Shown here: in pieces, positions 1 through 9,954 of the stretch
How the letters are laid out: each line of letters opens with the position of its first letter
Numbering within the stretch: position 1 is the first letter of the stretch
Source of the DNA: Sedimentitalea nanhaiensis DSM 24252
GTDB taxonomy: Bacteria; Pseudomonadota; Alphaproteobacteria; Rhodobacterales; Rhodobacteraceae
Reading direction: 5' to 3'
NCBI RefSeq assembly: GCF_000473225.1
Contig: NZ_KI421510.1
Span: 132,822 to 196,821, forward strand
DNA length: 64,000 bases
Position numbers and translations under genes: made by a program
Notes under the pieces: model-generated
Database searches by the model: none
The model's input: only the letters and a program-made list of their open reading frames with translations
Told to the model about the DNA's origin: nothing

Positions 1-462
1 GACGACGACGCAGCCTATGCCGCCCGCGCGCAAGAGGCCGTGCGCGCCTTTCGCGCGGCGCGCCGGATCGTGCCAGGCCTCGGTCATCCGATCCATGTCG
101 ACGGCGACCCCCGCACGCCGGTCCTGCGCCGGATCGCCGGCGAGAATGGGTTCGACGGGCGGCACTGGCGCTTCATGGCGGCCGTCGAGGCCGCCGCCCG
201 CGAGGAATATGGACGTCTGCTGCCCATCAACGCCGCCGGCGCGGTCGGGGCCACCGTTTCGGACATGGGGCTTGCCCCGATCTGGGCGCGGGCCTTCGCC
301 CTGATTGGCCGATCCGCCGGGCTTCTGGCGCATCTGATGGAAGAGCTCGAAAATCCGCAGGGTCAGAAGATCTGGGACATGATCCTGGAACAGGACGACT
401 CGGCGGAATGCGCCGGGATTGCCGACCCGGACCGCGCAGACAGCACAGGAGAGCAAAAATGA
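1..462 (+). CDS. Citrate-synthase-like / citryl-CoA lyase-like protein, C-terminal part (5' end outside window)
   Basis: The reading frame is open from the first base, so only the last ~150 residues are visible. It carries the citrate-synthase-fold signatures GLGHPIH (active-site His loop) and LLPINAAGAVGA, and ends in a short charged tail. The same two motifs occur in the complete paralogue at 27703-28497, which gives the family assignment. Proteins of this short citrate-synthase type are annotated as citryl-CoA lyase-like; their real substrate here is unknown. The stop overlaps the ATG of the next gene (ATGA at 459-462), so the two are translationally coupled. Sure of family, not of reaction. 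Confidence 0.75.
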   Translation, partial: DDDAAYAARAQEAVRAFRAARRIVPGLGHPIHVDGDPRTPVLRRIAGENGFDGRHWRFMAAVEAAAREEYGRLLPINAAGAVGATVSDMGLAPIWARAFALIGRSAGLLAHLMEELENPQGQKIWDMILEQDDSAECAGIADPDRADSTGEQK

Positions 463-1580
463 CCGGCACTGCACCGCTTTCGGGGCTTCGCGTTCTCGAT
501 CTGACCGAGCTTCTGCCTGGGCCCTATGCAACGCAGCAACTGGCCGAGATGGGGGCCGAGGTCATCAAGGTCGAACGTCCTGCGGGCGACGCCGCGCGCG
601 CCATGTTCCCCGGCCTCTTTGCCGCCGTGAACCGCGGCAAGAAAAGCATCGCCCTGAACCTAAAGGATGACACAGACCGCGCGGCTTTCCTGCGGCTGGC
701 CAAACGGGCGGACGTCGTGATCGAGGGTTATCGCCCGGGCGTGACCGCGCGGCTGGGCATCGACTATGAGACGCTTTCGGCGCTCAATCCCGGCCTCGTC
801 TACTGTTCGGTCAGCGGCTATGGTCAGACCGGGCCGGCGCGCGACTGGCCGGGGCATGATCTGAACTACGCGGCGATGGCGGGCGCGGTGGCGATCTCGG
901 GCGCGCCCGACGGACCGCCTGAATACACGACGGGCGTGCCGATCGGGGATCTCTCGGCAGCCATGTATGCCATCATCACCATTCTTGCTGCGTTGCACGG
1001 ACGCGACGCCACGGGGCGGGGCCAGTATCTGGACGTGGCGATCACCGACGCGCTGGCCAGCTGGGTCGCCCCGCGCTACGGTGTGTGGGACGCCGGACGC
1101 CAGGCCGGGCGCGAGATCACAAAGGCCGATATCCTGCGCCGCGCCGCCTATGGTATCTTCGCGACCGCCGACGGTAAATACATCACCATCGGCGCGATCG
1201 AGACGCATTTCTTCCGCCGCCTGATCCGTGCCACCGGGATGACGGGCTTCGACGATCCTGCGCTTGACGACTTCGCCGCACGCACCGACCGCACGGATGA
1301 TATCCGCGCCGCCCTGACCCCGCTGATCGCCGCGCGTCCCTATGCGCATTGGGCGGAGATCTTCGAGGCCGAGGATGTTCCCTTCGCCCCGGTCAACGGG
1401 CTGGAGGATCTGGCCCGGGACCCGCAGCTCAAGGCGCGCGGGATGGTGCGCTCAGCCGGCGCGGCCCAGGTGATGGCCTTCCCGGTGCCGATGGCTGGGA
1501 TGAGTGATCCGGCGGGCCACGTCCCGGCAGTGGGCGAGCATCAGGCCGAAATTCTGGACCAAGCCGAAAAGCTGGAGTGA
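459..1580 (+). CDS. CaiB/BaiF family III protein, alpha-methylacyl-CoA racemase-like
   Basis: 373 residues, starting at an ATG that overlaps the upstream stop. The N-terminal Rossmann-like part (LSGLRVLDLTELLPGPYA, MGAEVIKVE) is typical of family III CoA-transferases. Three residues match the catalytic set known from the mycobacterial racemase MCR: His133 in GHDLNY, Asp164 in PIGDLSAAMY and Glu248 in GAIETHF. Together with the short length this favours an alpha-methylacyl-CoA racemase over a true CoA-transferase, though the fold is shared. A racemase would make a methyl-branched acyl-CoA acceptable to the acyl-CoA dehydrogenase encoded 6 bp downstream. Confidence 0.8.
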   Translation: MTGTAPLSGLRVLDLTELLPGPYATQQLAEMGAEVIKVERPAGDAARAMFPGLFAAVNRGKKSIALNLKDDTDRAAFLRLAKRADVVIEGYRPGVTARLGIDYETLSALNPGLVYCSVSGYGQTGPARDWPGHDLNYAAMAGAVAISGAPDGPPEYTTGVPIGDLSAAMYAIITILAALHGRDATGRGQYLDVAITDALASWVAPRYGVWDAGRQAGREITKADILRRAAYGIFATADGKYITIGAIETHFFRRLIRATGMTGFDDPALDDFAARTDRTDDIRAALTPLIAARPYAHWAEIFEAEDVPFAPVNGLEDLARDPQLKARGMVRSAGAAQVMAFPVPMAGMSDPAGHVPAVGEHQAEILDQAEKLE

Positions 1581-1586
1581 GGACCG

Positions 1587-2741
1587 ATGCAGTTTGAGCT
1601 GGACGACTGGCAGGAAACGGCGCGGCGCAGCTTCCGCAAATACCTTGACGCCGAGGTGGCGCCCCTGGTCGAGGCGCACGAGGATGCCCACCGTCCGCCG
1701 CCGCCCGAAGTGTTGCAGAAGATGGGCGAGTTCGGCCTGCTGGGCGGTCTTTTGCCAGAGGCGCAAGGCGGTGCCGGGCTTGATTATCTGACATATTGCG
1801 CGCTGCTGTGCGAGCTGTCTCAGGTATGGCCGTCGCTGCGCAGCATCGTCAGCACGTCGAACCTTGTCCTGATGATCGTCGCGCAGCATGGAACGCCGGA
1901 GCAACAGGCAAGGTGGCTGGGCGATCTGGTTTCGGGTCGCAAGACAGCCTTTTTTGCGCTGACCGAGCCGAACGTCGGCTCGGACGCCAGCAACGTGGAA
2001 ACACGGGCCCGGCGCGACGGTGATGGCTGGCGGCTGAACGGACGCAAACTGTATATCTCCAACGGGACCGGGGCCGATCTCGGGGTGGTTTTCGCGCGGT
2101 CGGGCGACGGCGAACGCGCGGAGGTATCGGCCTTCGTGGTCGAGGCGGGAACAGCAGGGTTTTCAACCCGAGAGGTCCGCAGCATGGGCATGAATTCATG
2201 CCCGCTAGGCGAGCTGCTGTTTGAGGACGTATTGCTGCCCGCAGACCACCTGATCGGCGCCGAGGGCGAGGCGTTCGCCATCGCCAAGCATTATCTGAAC
2301 GTGGGGCGCTGTTTCGTTTCTTTCACCTGCCTGGGCCTGTCAATTGCCGCCTATGAGGCGGCGCTGCGATATGCGGGCGCGCGAGAACAGTTCGGACGCA
2401 AGATCGGCGGGTTTCAACTGGTCCAGCAGATGATCGCAGATATGTTGACTGGCGTGGAAACCTCGCGGTTGCTGGCGTGCCGGGCCGCTGACGCGCTGGA
2501 TCGCGGGGCACCGGATCGCGGCCGGGCCTGTTCCATGGCCAAGCGTCACAACTCCGATACGGCTCTGCGGGTTTGCGAGACTGCCCTGCAAGTGCACGGC
2601 GGGGCCGGATACACCCGTGATTTCCCCGTCGAGCGCTATTATCGCGATGTGCGACATCTCACGATCGCTGAAGGCACCAACCAGCTTCAGGCGCTGCTTC
2701 TGGCACAGGGGGCCCTGGGCATCTCGGCGCTACGGGGCTGA
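1587..2741 (+). CDS. Acyl-CoA dehydrogenase
   Basis: 384 residues, the usual length for this FAD flavoenzyme family, which forms the alpha-beta double bond of an acyl-CoA and passes electrons to ETF. It has the first family signature (FFALTEPNVGSD), the substrate/FAD loop ARE-QFGRKIGGFQ, and near the C-terminus ALQVHGGAGYTRDFPVERYY followed by AEGTNQLQ. Glu362 in AEGT sits where the catalytic base lies in MCAD/SCAD-type enzymes. It follows the racemase-like gene by 6 bp and ends this short + strand operon. Substrate cannot be read from sequence. Confidence 0.88.
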   Translation: MQFELDDWQETARRSFRKYLDAEVAPLVEAHEDAHRPPPPEVLQKMGEFGLLGGLLPEAQGGAGLDYLTYCALLCELSQVWPSLRSIVSTSNLVLMIVAQHGTPEQQARWLGDLVSGRKTAFFALTEPNVGSDASNVETRARRDGDGWRLNGRKLYISNGTGADLGVVFARSGDGERAEVSAFVVEAGTAGFSTREVRSMGMNSCPLGELLFEDVLLPADHLIGAEGEAFAIAKHYLNVGRCFVSFTCLGLSIAAYEAALRYAGAREQFGRKIGGFQLVQQMIADMLTGVETSRLLACRAADALDRGAPDRGRACSMAKRHNSDTALRVCETALQVHGGAGYTRDFPVERYYRDVRHLTIAEGTNQLQALLLAQGALGISALRG

Positions 2742-2815
2742 TCGGTCCGCAGTTTGCGCACGGTCTGTCGCCGCTGCCGGTCTGAATGGCAGGCGGAATG
2801 CGGGCACAGGGCGGG

Positions 2816-3502
2816 TCAGATTCCCAAATACGAACGGCGCACGTGATCGTCGTGGCGCAAGACGTCAGAGGCTGCGGCGAGGGCGATTGTCCCGTTTTCC
2901 AGAACATAGGCGCGGCTGGCGAAATCCAGCGCCATGTAGACATCCTGTTCCACCAGAAGAATGCTCAGGCCGGTGCGGCGCCGACCGTCGAGGGCCTCGT
3001 ACATCTGCTCGACCATCAGAGGCGCGGGGCCGAGCGACGGCTCGTCGAGCATGATCATGCTGGGCCGGGCCATAAGCGCGCCCGATCGCCAGCATCTGCT
3101 GCTGACCGCCTGAGAGCCCTCCGGCAAGTTCGCGGGCCTTCTGGCTCAGCATCGGAAAGGGCGTCCTTTCGGTCTTTCGCGTCGAGTGCGGCGCTCGCAC
3201 CCACGATCAGATTTTGCTCGACCGTGAGTGACCCGAAGACGTGCCGCGCCTCAGGAACATGGACGAGGCCGAGGCGCGGAATCTCGCTGGCGGCAAAACC
3301 GCCGATTTCCTTGCCATCGTGGCGGATCGCTCTGGAACGGGCGGCCACAAGGCCCGAAATCGTGCGCAGAAGGGTGGATTTGCCCGCGCCGTTCGGTCCG
3401 ATCACAGCCACGACCTCGCCCTCGGCCGATCTCGATGCTGACGCCGTGGAGCGCGTCGAGCAGACCGTAACCGGAGACGAGAGACTCGATCGACAGCTTC
3501 AT
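2816..3502 (-). pseudogene. Decayed Liv-type ABC transporter ATPase (livF-like)
   Basis: Read from 3502 downwards, the product starts like LivF (MKLSIESLVSGYGLLDALHG), then the frame breaks near 3415, where an extra G separates SIEIGRG from AVIGPNGAGKST (Walker A). It breaks again near 3180, before the ABC signature LSGGQQQMLAIGRA, and again near 3080, before MIMLDEPSLG (Walker B) and the C-terminal end RRSYLGI. So all LivF parts are present in order but in different frames. The usual LGLAP after Walker B reads LGPAP. Next to it lies a broken binding-protein gene, and no permease genes remain. Sequencing error is possible but would have to cluster here. Confidence 0.85.
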
Positions 3503-3528
3503 CTTGGGCCCCGGTTATAGTTTTCGCA

Positions 3529-4659
3529 TCAGTTCAGAGGATTGGGCTCTTCCACAGCCACCTCTGGCGGCCAGATCGTGACCTTTTTCGTGCCGCCGTT
3601 CTTCCATTGCGCGATCAGGTTCTGCGATCCGACGTTCCTGCCGTGTTCGTCGAATTTGATCCGCGAGAACGGCGAGATCAGCTGATCGCCGGGGATGTCG
3701 ATCTTAAGGATGGCGGCGCGAAGGTTCTCGGTCGTCAGTTTCTGGCCGGACTCAAGCGTCTTCTCCAGCACGGCCTTCAGCGTGTAGACACCGCGGTTGC
3801 ACATCGACGCATAGCTTGACGGCACGATGCCGTGCCGTTACTCGTAAGCCTTCACAAAACGCTGGGCGCGGTCCATGTCGGGATTTAAGTAGTCCACCGT
3901 GCTGAGATTGACGTCCTCGACGAAGCCCCTGTCCACCAGTTGCGGGGTGCGCACATCAACCGGACCGCCACTGATTCCGACAATGTAGGGCTTGAAGTCA
4001 TGCTGCTGCATTGCCTGGAGCTTGGTCACCACATCTTCGGTGTAGCCGGCCCAGATCACCATGTTGGCACTCGATGTCTGCACCCGCTTGACCGGCGGCA
4101 GAAGGTTGCGATCGCTGCGCGAATACGGCGCGCTGGCGGCGATCTCGATGCCCCGCTCCTCCAGCAGAACTTCGATCCGCTCGATGGTTCCGGCGCCGCG
4201 CGGGCTGTCTTCATAAAGCAACGCCGGGACGACGTCGCCTTGCGTCATCAGGTGTTCGAAGAATTCCACGACCGTGGCCGCCTCGGTATCGGCTGTGATC
4301 TGATCGGAGAAATACCATTTGTAACCGCGCTCGAGGAGCTCGGCCGACACCGCCGGCGAGTTCAGGTGAGGAACCCGCGCCTGCTCGGCGAACTGCGCCG
4401 CAGCCGATGTGCCTGCGCTGATCTCGCAGCCAAGGATGACCGGAGCCCGCTCGAGGCGGGTCAACCGCTCCATCACCTGGCGCACCACCCCGGGATTGCC
4501 CTGTGTGTCGTAAAGTTGGATCTTCAGCGGCCGACCGGCGACGCCGCCATCGGCGTTGATGTGCTCAAGGGCAACTGCGATCCCCTTTTGCGCATCCTGT
4601 CCGGTCACGGCGATCGCTCCCGACATGGCGACGATCGCCGGCATCACGATTTCTTCGGC
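3529..4659 (-). pseudogene. Decayed ABC transporter substrate-binding protein (periplasmic binding protein type 1)
   Basis: A Liv/branched-chain amino-acid type binding protein body (SGAIAVTGQDAQKGIAVALE, INADGGVAGRPLKI) runs from 4647 to 3841, where an in-frame TAA (3838-3840) interrupts FVKAYE. The same frame continues after the stop with RHGIVPSSYASMC and a normal C-terminus ending at 3529. One base change (for example AAA to TAA) would explain it. At the N-terminus another TAA (4660-4662) lies directly before AEEIV, where the signal-peptidase site should be, and no signal peptide is readable upstream. Both ends of the defect make export and function unlikely. Confidence 0.85.
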
Positions 4660-4893
4660 TTAGGTGTTTGATCCCACGGTTTAATGGTGTGATCCTTTCG
4701 CAGGAATGGAAGGAGGCCCTATGGGACAAGTTCGTCACGGAAGCGCCACGACCACGCACGCCGTCAGAACAGCAATACAGCGATCGCAAGCTTCGCTCGC
4801 GGCGCTGCGCCCTTGGGTCGCGGGTCGACTGACCGCCAGACTACGGCGCGCATTGCTGACTCGAAGGGTGCGATACCGCAAAGGGAAAAGAAA

Positions 4894-6079
4894 ATGGACA
4901 GTCAGCCGCAGCAGCCAGCCGAGGGGGACGGACCGCTTGCGGGTTACAGGGTGCTTGATCTTTCGGTCAACGTGCTTGGACCGGTGGCGATCCAGATCCT
5001 CGGCGACATGGGGGCCGACGTCATCAAGATCGAGTCACCCGACGGCAACTACACACGCCAGGTGGGACCGTCGCGCAACCCGAAGATGGGGGCACTGTTC
5101 CTCAATACAAACCGCAACAAACGCTCGGTCGTGCTCGACCTGAAGAAACCCGACGCGCGGGCCGCGCTCCTTGATCTGGTGCGTTCCGCGGACGTGCTGG
5201 TGCATTCGATACGCCCCGGCGCCGCCGAACGGCTGGGCGTCGACTACGAGGCGATCCGCGCGGTCAATTCCCGCATCATTCATGCCTCGTCTTCTGGCTT
5301 CCGGCTGGATGGTGAGCGCCGCGACTGGCTTGCTTTCGACGATGTGATCCAGGGCGCCAGCGGCGTAGCCGGGATGATGGCCCGGGCCACCGATGAGCCG
5401 CGCTATTACCCACGGTAATCGCCGACAACTATGCGGTTACATCCAGGCATCGTCCATCGCGATGGCCTTCGTCTGGCGCGAGCGCACCGGCCACGGGCAG
5501 CAGGTAAACGTGCCGATGATGGATGCGATGGTCAACTTCAATCTGATCGAGCATCTCTGGGGCGCAACGCTCGACCGGCCCGATCTGGGCATGGGTTACA
5601 GCCGGGTATTCTCGCCCCATCATCGGCCTTATCCAACGCAGGACGGGCACATCTGTGTGATGGCGGCGATGGACAACCAGTGGCTGCGTCTCTTCGACGC
5701 CATAGGCCGGCCCGAGCTGCGCGACGATCCACGATTTGCCACAGCAGAGTTGCGCACCGATCACATTGACTAGTTATATTGGTTCCTCGCCGAGGCAATC
5801 GCGGGGAATACAACCGCCGAGTGGCGCCGCCGGTTCGACGCGGCCGACGTGCCGAATGGACCGGCCAACAGCCTGGAGGATCTGCTGGTTGATCCCTATC
5901 TGGTTCAAACCGGGTATTTCGAGCGCCACGAGCACCCGACAGAGGGCGCCGTCGTGACGCTCCGGATACCGGTCCAGTTCTCGGACAGCCCCGGCCGGGT
6001 GCGCCGGCTGCCACCGCGGCTGGGCGAGCACACGGAGGAGGTTCTGTCCGAAATCCGCCTTCCGCGCGCCGACGCCTGA
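4894..6079 (+). pseudogene. Decayed CaiB/BaiF family CoA-transferase
   Basis: The ATG at 4894 starts a normal CoA-transferase (GYRVLDLSVNVLGPVA, MGADVIKIE, LAFDDVIQGASG). At 5409-5424 the frame slips: PRYYP, TVIAD and LCGYIQASSIAMA lie in three different frames, which two closely spaced one-base deletions would explain. The last frame then meets an in-frame TAG at 5771-5773 (HID-stop-LYWFLAEAIAG) and continues to a normal end at 6079. Its FDD-IQ segment is most like that of the intact gene at 9955-11214, so the decayed copy may have been made redundant by it. Confidence 0.88.
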
Positions 6080-6175
6080 CGGAACCAGGCCAGGCGGGCA
6101 GCCGGTGCCCGGCTGGCCAGGATCGGTTCGCGGCCAACCGGACCCGCCTGTCCCAAGCTTCCGGCTCCGCCCATT

Positions 6176-6750
<575 letters not shown>

Positions 6751-7797
6751 TCAGTTCCTTTTCAGCGCGGACCGGAAGGCTTCCAGGATCTCGGTTCCGG
6801 GCTTGCCTTGGGCATCGAGTTGCTCGGCCCATTCGGACCCAACCGTCGACAGGATCTGGTTCAGCTTTTCGACATCTCCGGCGGGCAGGTCAACGAAGGT
6901 CACGCCCGCCTCGGCGATCTGCTGCTTGACTTCAAGGTTCTGGCGGTCGGCAGTTTCGCATCCTTCCCTAGTCAAATCTTCGCCGATCTCGGTGATCGCC
7001 TGCTGGACGTCTTCGGGCAGACTGTCCCACTTTTCCTGCCTGATCACGTAGGTCGCGACAAAGGAACCAAAGTTCATCCCCTGCGTACCCCAGTCAAGGA
7101 ATGTTTCCATTCCGTAAGGGGTGACACTGGGATAGGGGAAGAGCCCGGCGTCGATCGTCCCGCGCGACAGCGCCTCGCGCACTTCGGGCGCCGGCATCTG
7201 CACCGGCACGCCGCCGATTTTCTGGACGGTCAGGTCAAGCGCGCCGCCAGTGCTGCGGATCTTCAGGCCGTCCATGCTGTCCAAACCGGTGATCTCACGG
7301 CTCGACGTCAGCAGGTTGTAGGGCGGCAGCACCATCGCCATCAGCAGGCGCACGCCGTTCGGCGCGAATTCGGCCTGGTCTAGCGCGCCGCCGGGCTTGG
7401 CGATCTCCCAATAGGCCATCGTGCCCTCACACGACGTCGAAAACGCCTCGGGCAACTGCCCGACCGCCGAAAGGGGCATCTTGTCGCTGACATAGGAGGG
7501 GCCGACATAGCCGATATCGGTCACGCCGGTCTGGGTCAGCGAGAGCAGGTCCTTGGCCTTGCCGAGTTGCTGAGCCGGGAAGTACGCGAACTCGGTTTTC
7601 CCGGTCCGCTCGCTCACCCGTTCCATGAAAGGTTCGATCAGGCTCTGGGCAATGTAATGGCCGGTGGGCAGGCTGTCGGCCGCGCGCAGTTCGATCTCCT
7701 GCGCTGCAACCGGCTGCACGGCGAGCGGTAGCAAGGCAACGCTCAGGGCCCAGCCCGCTGTCCGTAAGGGCGATGGGAATTTGGATATTCTGGTCAT
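6751..7797 (-). CDS. dctP: TRAP transporter substrate-binding protein, DctP family
   Basis: 348 residues with a clear Sec signal peptide (hydrophobic ALSVALLPLAV, cleavage near PVAAQEIEL). The ATG at 7797 has a strong AGGAGG ribosome site; the frame is open further upstream but that part lies antisense to the permease gene. The conserved TRAP ligand region is present: GLKIRSTGGALDL with the Arg that in this family pairs with a carboxylate ligand, then VREALSRGTIDAGLFPYP. It is the last gene of a Q-M-P operon and delivers an organic acid to the membrane subunits in the periplasm. The ligand is unknown; an acyl or aryl carboxylate would suit the neighbours. Confidence 0.88.
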   Translation of the reverse strand: MTRISKFPSPLRTAGWALSVALLPLAVQPVAAQEIELRAADSLPTGHYIAQSLIEPFMERVSERTGKTEFAYFPAQQLGKAKDLLSLTQTGVTDIGYVGPSYVSDKMPLSAVGQLPEAFSTSCEGTMAYWEIAKPGGALDQAEFAPNGVRLLMAMVLPPYNLLTSSREITGLDSMDGLKIRSTGGALDLTVQKIGGVPVQMPAPEVREALSRGTIDAGLFPYPSVTPYGMETFLDWGTQGMNFGSFVATYVIRQEKWDSLPEDVQQAITEIGEDLTREGCETADRQNLEVKQQIAEAGVTFVDLPAGDVEKLNQILSTVGSEWAEQLDAQGKPGTEILEAFRSALKRN

Positions 7798-7859
7798 GAT
7801 TTCATTCTCCTCCTGTCTTTTAGGGTTATGGACTGGCGCTATTGCGCAGGCCGACGTCG

Positions 7860-9146
7860 TCAGTTCATTGTCGAGGGCAGCCACAGCACCAGCACGGGAA
7901 ATGCAGTGAGCAACGCGATCACCAGCAAATGCGCCAGAACATGCGGAAACGTCCCGCGAAAGATTTCGCCCAAGGGTCGCCGGGTATATCGGGCCACCAC
8001 AAAGACATTCATGCCCAGCGGCGGAGTGACCATGCCGACCTCGGCCGTCACCACGACGATCACCCCGAACCAGATCGGGTCGAAGCCCAGCGACAGGACC
8101 AGCGGCAAAAGCACCGGCACCGTCAGGATGAGGATGGCGATCTGGTCCATGAAGGCACCCAGAAAGACGTAGATGATCAGGATCACCACCATCACCCCCA
8201 TCGGCGAAATACCAAGGCCGCCGATCCATTGGGTCAAATCGTTGGTCACCCGCGTGAGGGTGAAGAAATAGCCAAAGATATGCGCGCCGAGGATCACGAA
8301 AAGGATCATGCAGGTGGTCTGCGCCGCCCGTCTCAGGCAACCCCAGGCTTGGCTGAATCCCAGTTTGCGCTCGTGCAGCGCCAGCAGCATCGCGCCGAAG
8401 GCGCCGATCCCCGATGCCTCGGTCGGCGTGGCAATGCCCGAGTAGATCGTGCCGGTGACGGCCAGGAACAGCAGCAGCATTGGCCCGACACGCGACAGCG
8501 ACGCAAATTTATCGCGAAAGCTGTAAGGCTGGCCGGCAGGCGCGACCGAGGGATCAATCCGCACCAGAACCGCGACCGTGGCCATGATGGTCAGAGCGAC
8601 CAGAATCCCCGGTATCACCCCCGCCACCAGCAGCTGTCCGACCGAGACATCGGCAATGATCCCATAGAGAATCAGCGCCACAGATGGCGGAATCAACATC
8701 GCCAGTGTGCCCGAAATCGCCACGACGCCGCTGGCCAGCTTGGGGTCGTAGCCTTCGTCGATCATCGCCGGGATCGAAGTGGATGCCAGCGTTGCCGCCG
8801 CTGCCGTGCTCGACCCCGAGATCGCGCCAAAGCCCGCCCCGGCTACCGCGGTAGCCATGGCCAGGCCGCCGCGGAGACGGCCGACCCAAATGGTTGCAGC
8901 GCGAAAGAGATCTTGCGCCACGCCCGAGATGATCACGAATTCGGCCATCAGGATGAACATCGGGATGGTGATGATTTCGTAGGAATTCGCGGTACTTAGG
9001 GGTGCAGTCTTCAGGATGCCGCCCAGTACCGCCATGCCGCCGAACAGATAGAGCCCTACAGACCCCGAAATCGCCATTGCCAAGGCCACCGGCAGCCCGA
9101 TCACAAGCAGCCCGGCCAGAAGCGCAATTACCAGAGCCACCGTCAC
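7860..9146 (-). CDS. dctM: TRAP transporter large permease, DctM family
   Basis: 428 residues, the normal DctM length, almost entirely hydrophobic helices starting MTVALVIALLAGLLVIGLP. Family-typical segments include FILMAEFVIISGVAQDLF, AAAATLASTSIPAM and IPPSVALILYGIIADVSVGQ. This subunit forms the sodium-coupled channel of the TRAP system in the inner membrane. Its start overlaps the stop of the small-permease gene by 4 bp, and the binding-protein gene follows 62 bp downstream. Confidence 0.92.
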   Translation of the reverse strand: MTVALVIALLAGLLVIGLPVALAMAISGSVGLYLFGGMAVLGGILKTAPLSTANSYEIITIPMFILMAEFVIISGVAQDLFRAATIWVGRLRGGLAMATAVAGAGFGAISGSSTAAAATLASTSIPAMIDEGYDPKLASGVVAISGTLAMLIPPSVALILYGIIADVSVGQLLVAGVIPGILVALTIMATVAVLVRIDPSVAPAGQPYSFRDKFASLSRVGPMLLLFLAVTGTIYSGIATPTEASGIGAFGAMLLALHERKLGFSQAWGCLRRAAQTTCMILFVILGAHIFGYFFTLTRVTNDLTQWIGGLGISPMGVMVVILIIYVFLGAFMDQIAILILTVPVLLPLVLSLGFDPIWFGVIVVVTAEVGMVTPPLGMNVFVVARYTRRPLGEIFRGTFPHVLAHLLVIALLTAFPVLVLWLPSTMN

Positions 9147-9736
9147 AGGACGTCCTCCCCTTGGAGCGCGGTGGTCTCGGGCGGGGGCGGCATTTCAACC
9201 AGATCGTGGCGCGAGAAGATGGAAAACGCGTGCCCGACCACCCGGTAGATCAGGCGCAGCGTCAGCAGCGCGGTGCCAATCAGGACGACCAGATAGGCCG
9301 GCCAGGTCAGCCATGGGACCAGCGCGGCGATCCGGTCCTGCCCGGCATAGGCGCTCTGGAAGCGGCCCCAGGCCTCGAACGCGATCAGCGCCATGACAAC
9401 TGCCCCTGCAGCATAGCCCACCGCCTGCCCCAGATGGCGAACCCGTCGCGGAAGTATGTTTTGGAACAGATCGATTGCCACGTGCCCGTGATGATGGAGT
9501 GTGTCGGGCAGCATCAGGAAGAATACCGTGACCACAAGGTAGAGACCGATCAGGTCGTAGGACCAGCCCAGTGGCATCGAAAGCGCGTAGCGCATCGCAA
9601 CATCCACGACCACGATCAGCATGATCACCGCCAGTGCGACACAGGCCAGCGCCGCAAACCCGGTCTCTAGCACGGCCAGCCCCCGCGAAACGGCCAACAG
9701 GCCGCGCGCGCCCCCCCTTTTCTTCGGCGGTTCCAT
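9143..9736 (-). CDS. dctQ: TRAP transporter small permease, DctQ family
   Basis: 197 residues from the ATG at 9736 (a GTG at 9745 is in frame). Four membrane helices are apparent, for example FAALACVALAVIMLIVVVDV and IGLYLVVTVFFLML, with the DctQ pattern MRYALSMPLGWSYDLIGLYL. The start is odd: a run of nine G on the coding strand (9745-9753) sits 8 bases before the ATG and may act as ribosome site, and a second run of seven G lies just inside the gene. Another ATG at 9785 reads into the gene in a different frame, so a change in tract length could join the two. Confidence 0.85.
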   Translation of the reverse strand: MEPPKKRGGARGLLAVSRGLAVLETGFAALACVALAVIMLIVVVDVAMRYALSMPLGWSYDLIGLYLVVTVFFLMLPDTLHHHGHVAIDLFQNILPRRVRHLGQAVGYAAGAVVMALIAFEAWGRFQSAYAGQDRIAALVPWLTWPAYLVVLIGTALLTLRLIYRVVGHAFSIFSRHDLVEMPPPPETTALQGEDVL

Positions 9737-9950
9737 TGCGGCCACCCCCCCCCTTTTTCTTGGCGCTATTTCGGGCCATTTCCATCGGCGATTTCCACGC
9801 CGGAAACGAGCCGCCTTAGCCTCATTGTGGCGCCAAACTTAGCAAGGCCCCCTTGCATGTCAACGCTCCCCGTGCAAAAAAACTAGCAATACAGTCTTTT
9901 AGTCTTTTGTAGCGTGCGGTCGGTGCAGCCGATCCGGTGCCGGGGGGGGG
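9711..9950. repeat. Three homopolymeric C/G tracts around divergent starts
   Basis: C7 at 9711-9717 (inside dctQ), C9 at 9745-9753 (just before the dctQ ATG) and G9 at 9942-9950 (4 bases before the ATG of the CoA-transferase gene). Runs this long are rare in the rest of the window. They lie at the starts of two divergent genes. Confidence 0.7.
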
Positions 9951-9954
9951 AATC

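Noticed and set aside
2816-6079. Explaining the broken genes as sequencing errors
   Set aside because: At least eight separate defects, including true in-frame stops and a lost signal peptide, cluster in this strip while the other ~60 kb has almost none; decay is the simpler reading, although reads were not available.
7798-8340. N-terminal extension of the TRAP binding protein by about 180 residues
   Set aside because: The extension is antisense-type sequence over dctM; a signal peptide and AGGAGG site mark the ATG at 7797.
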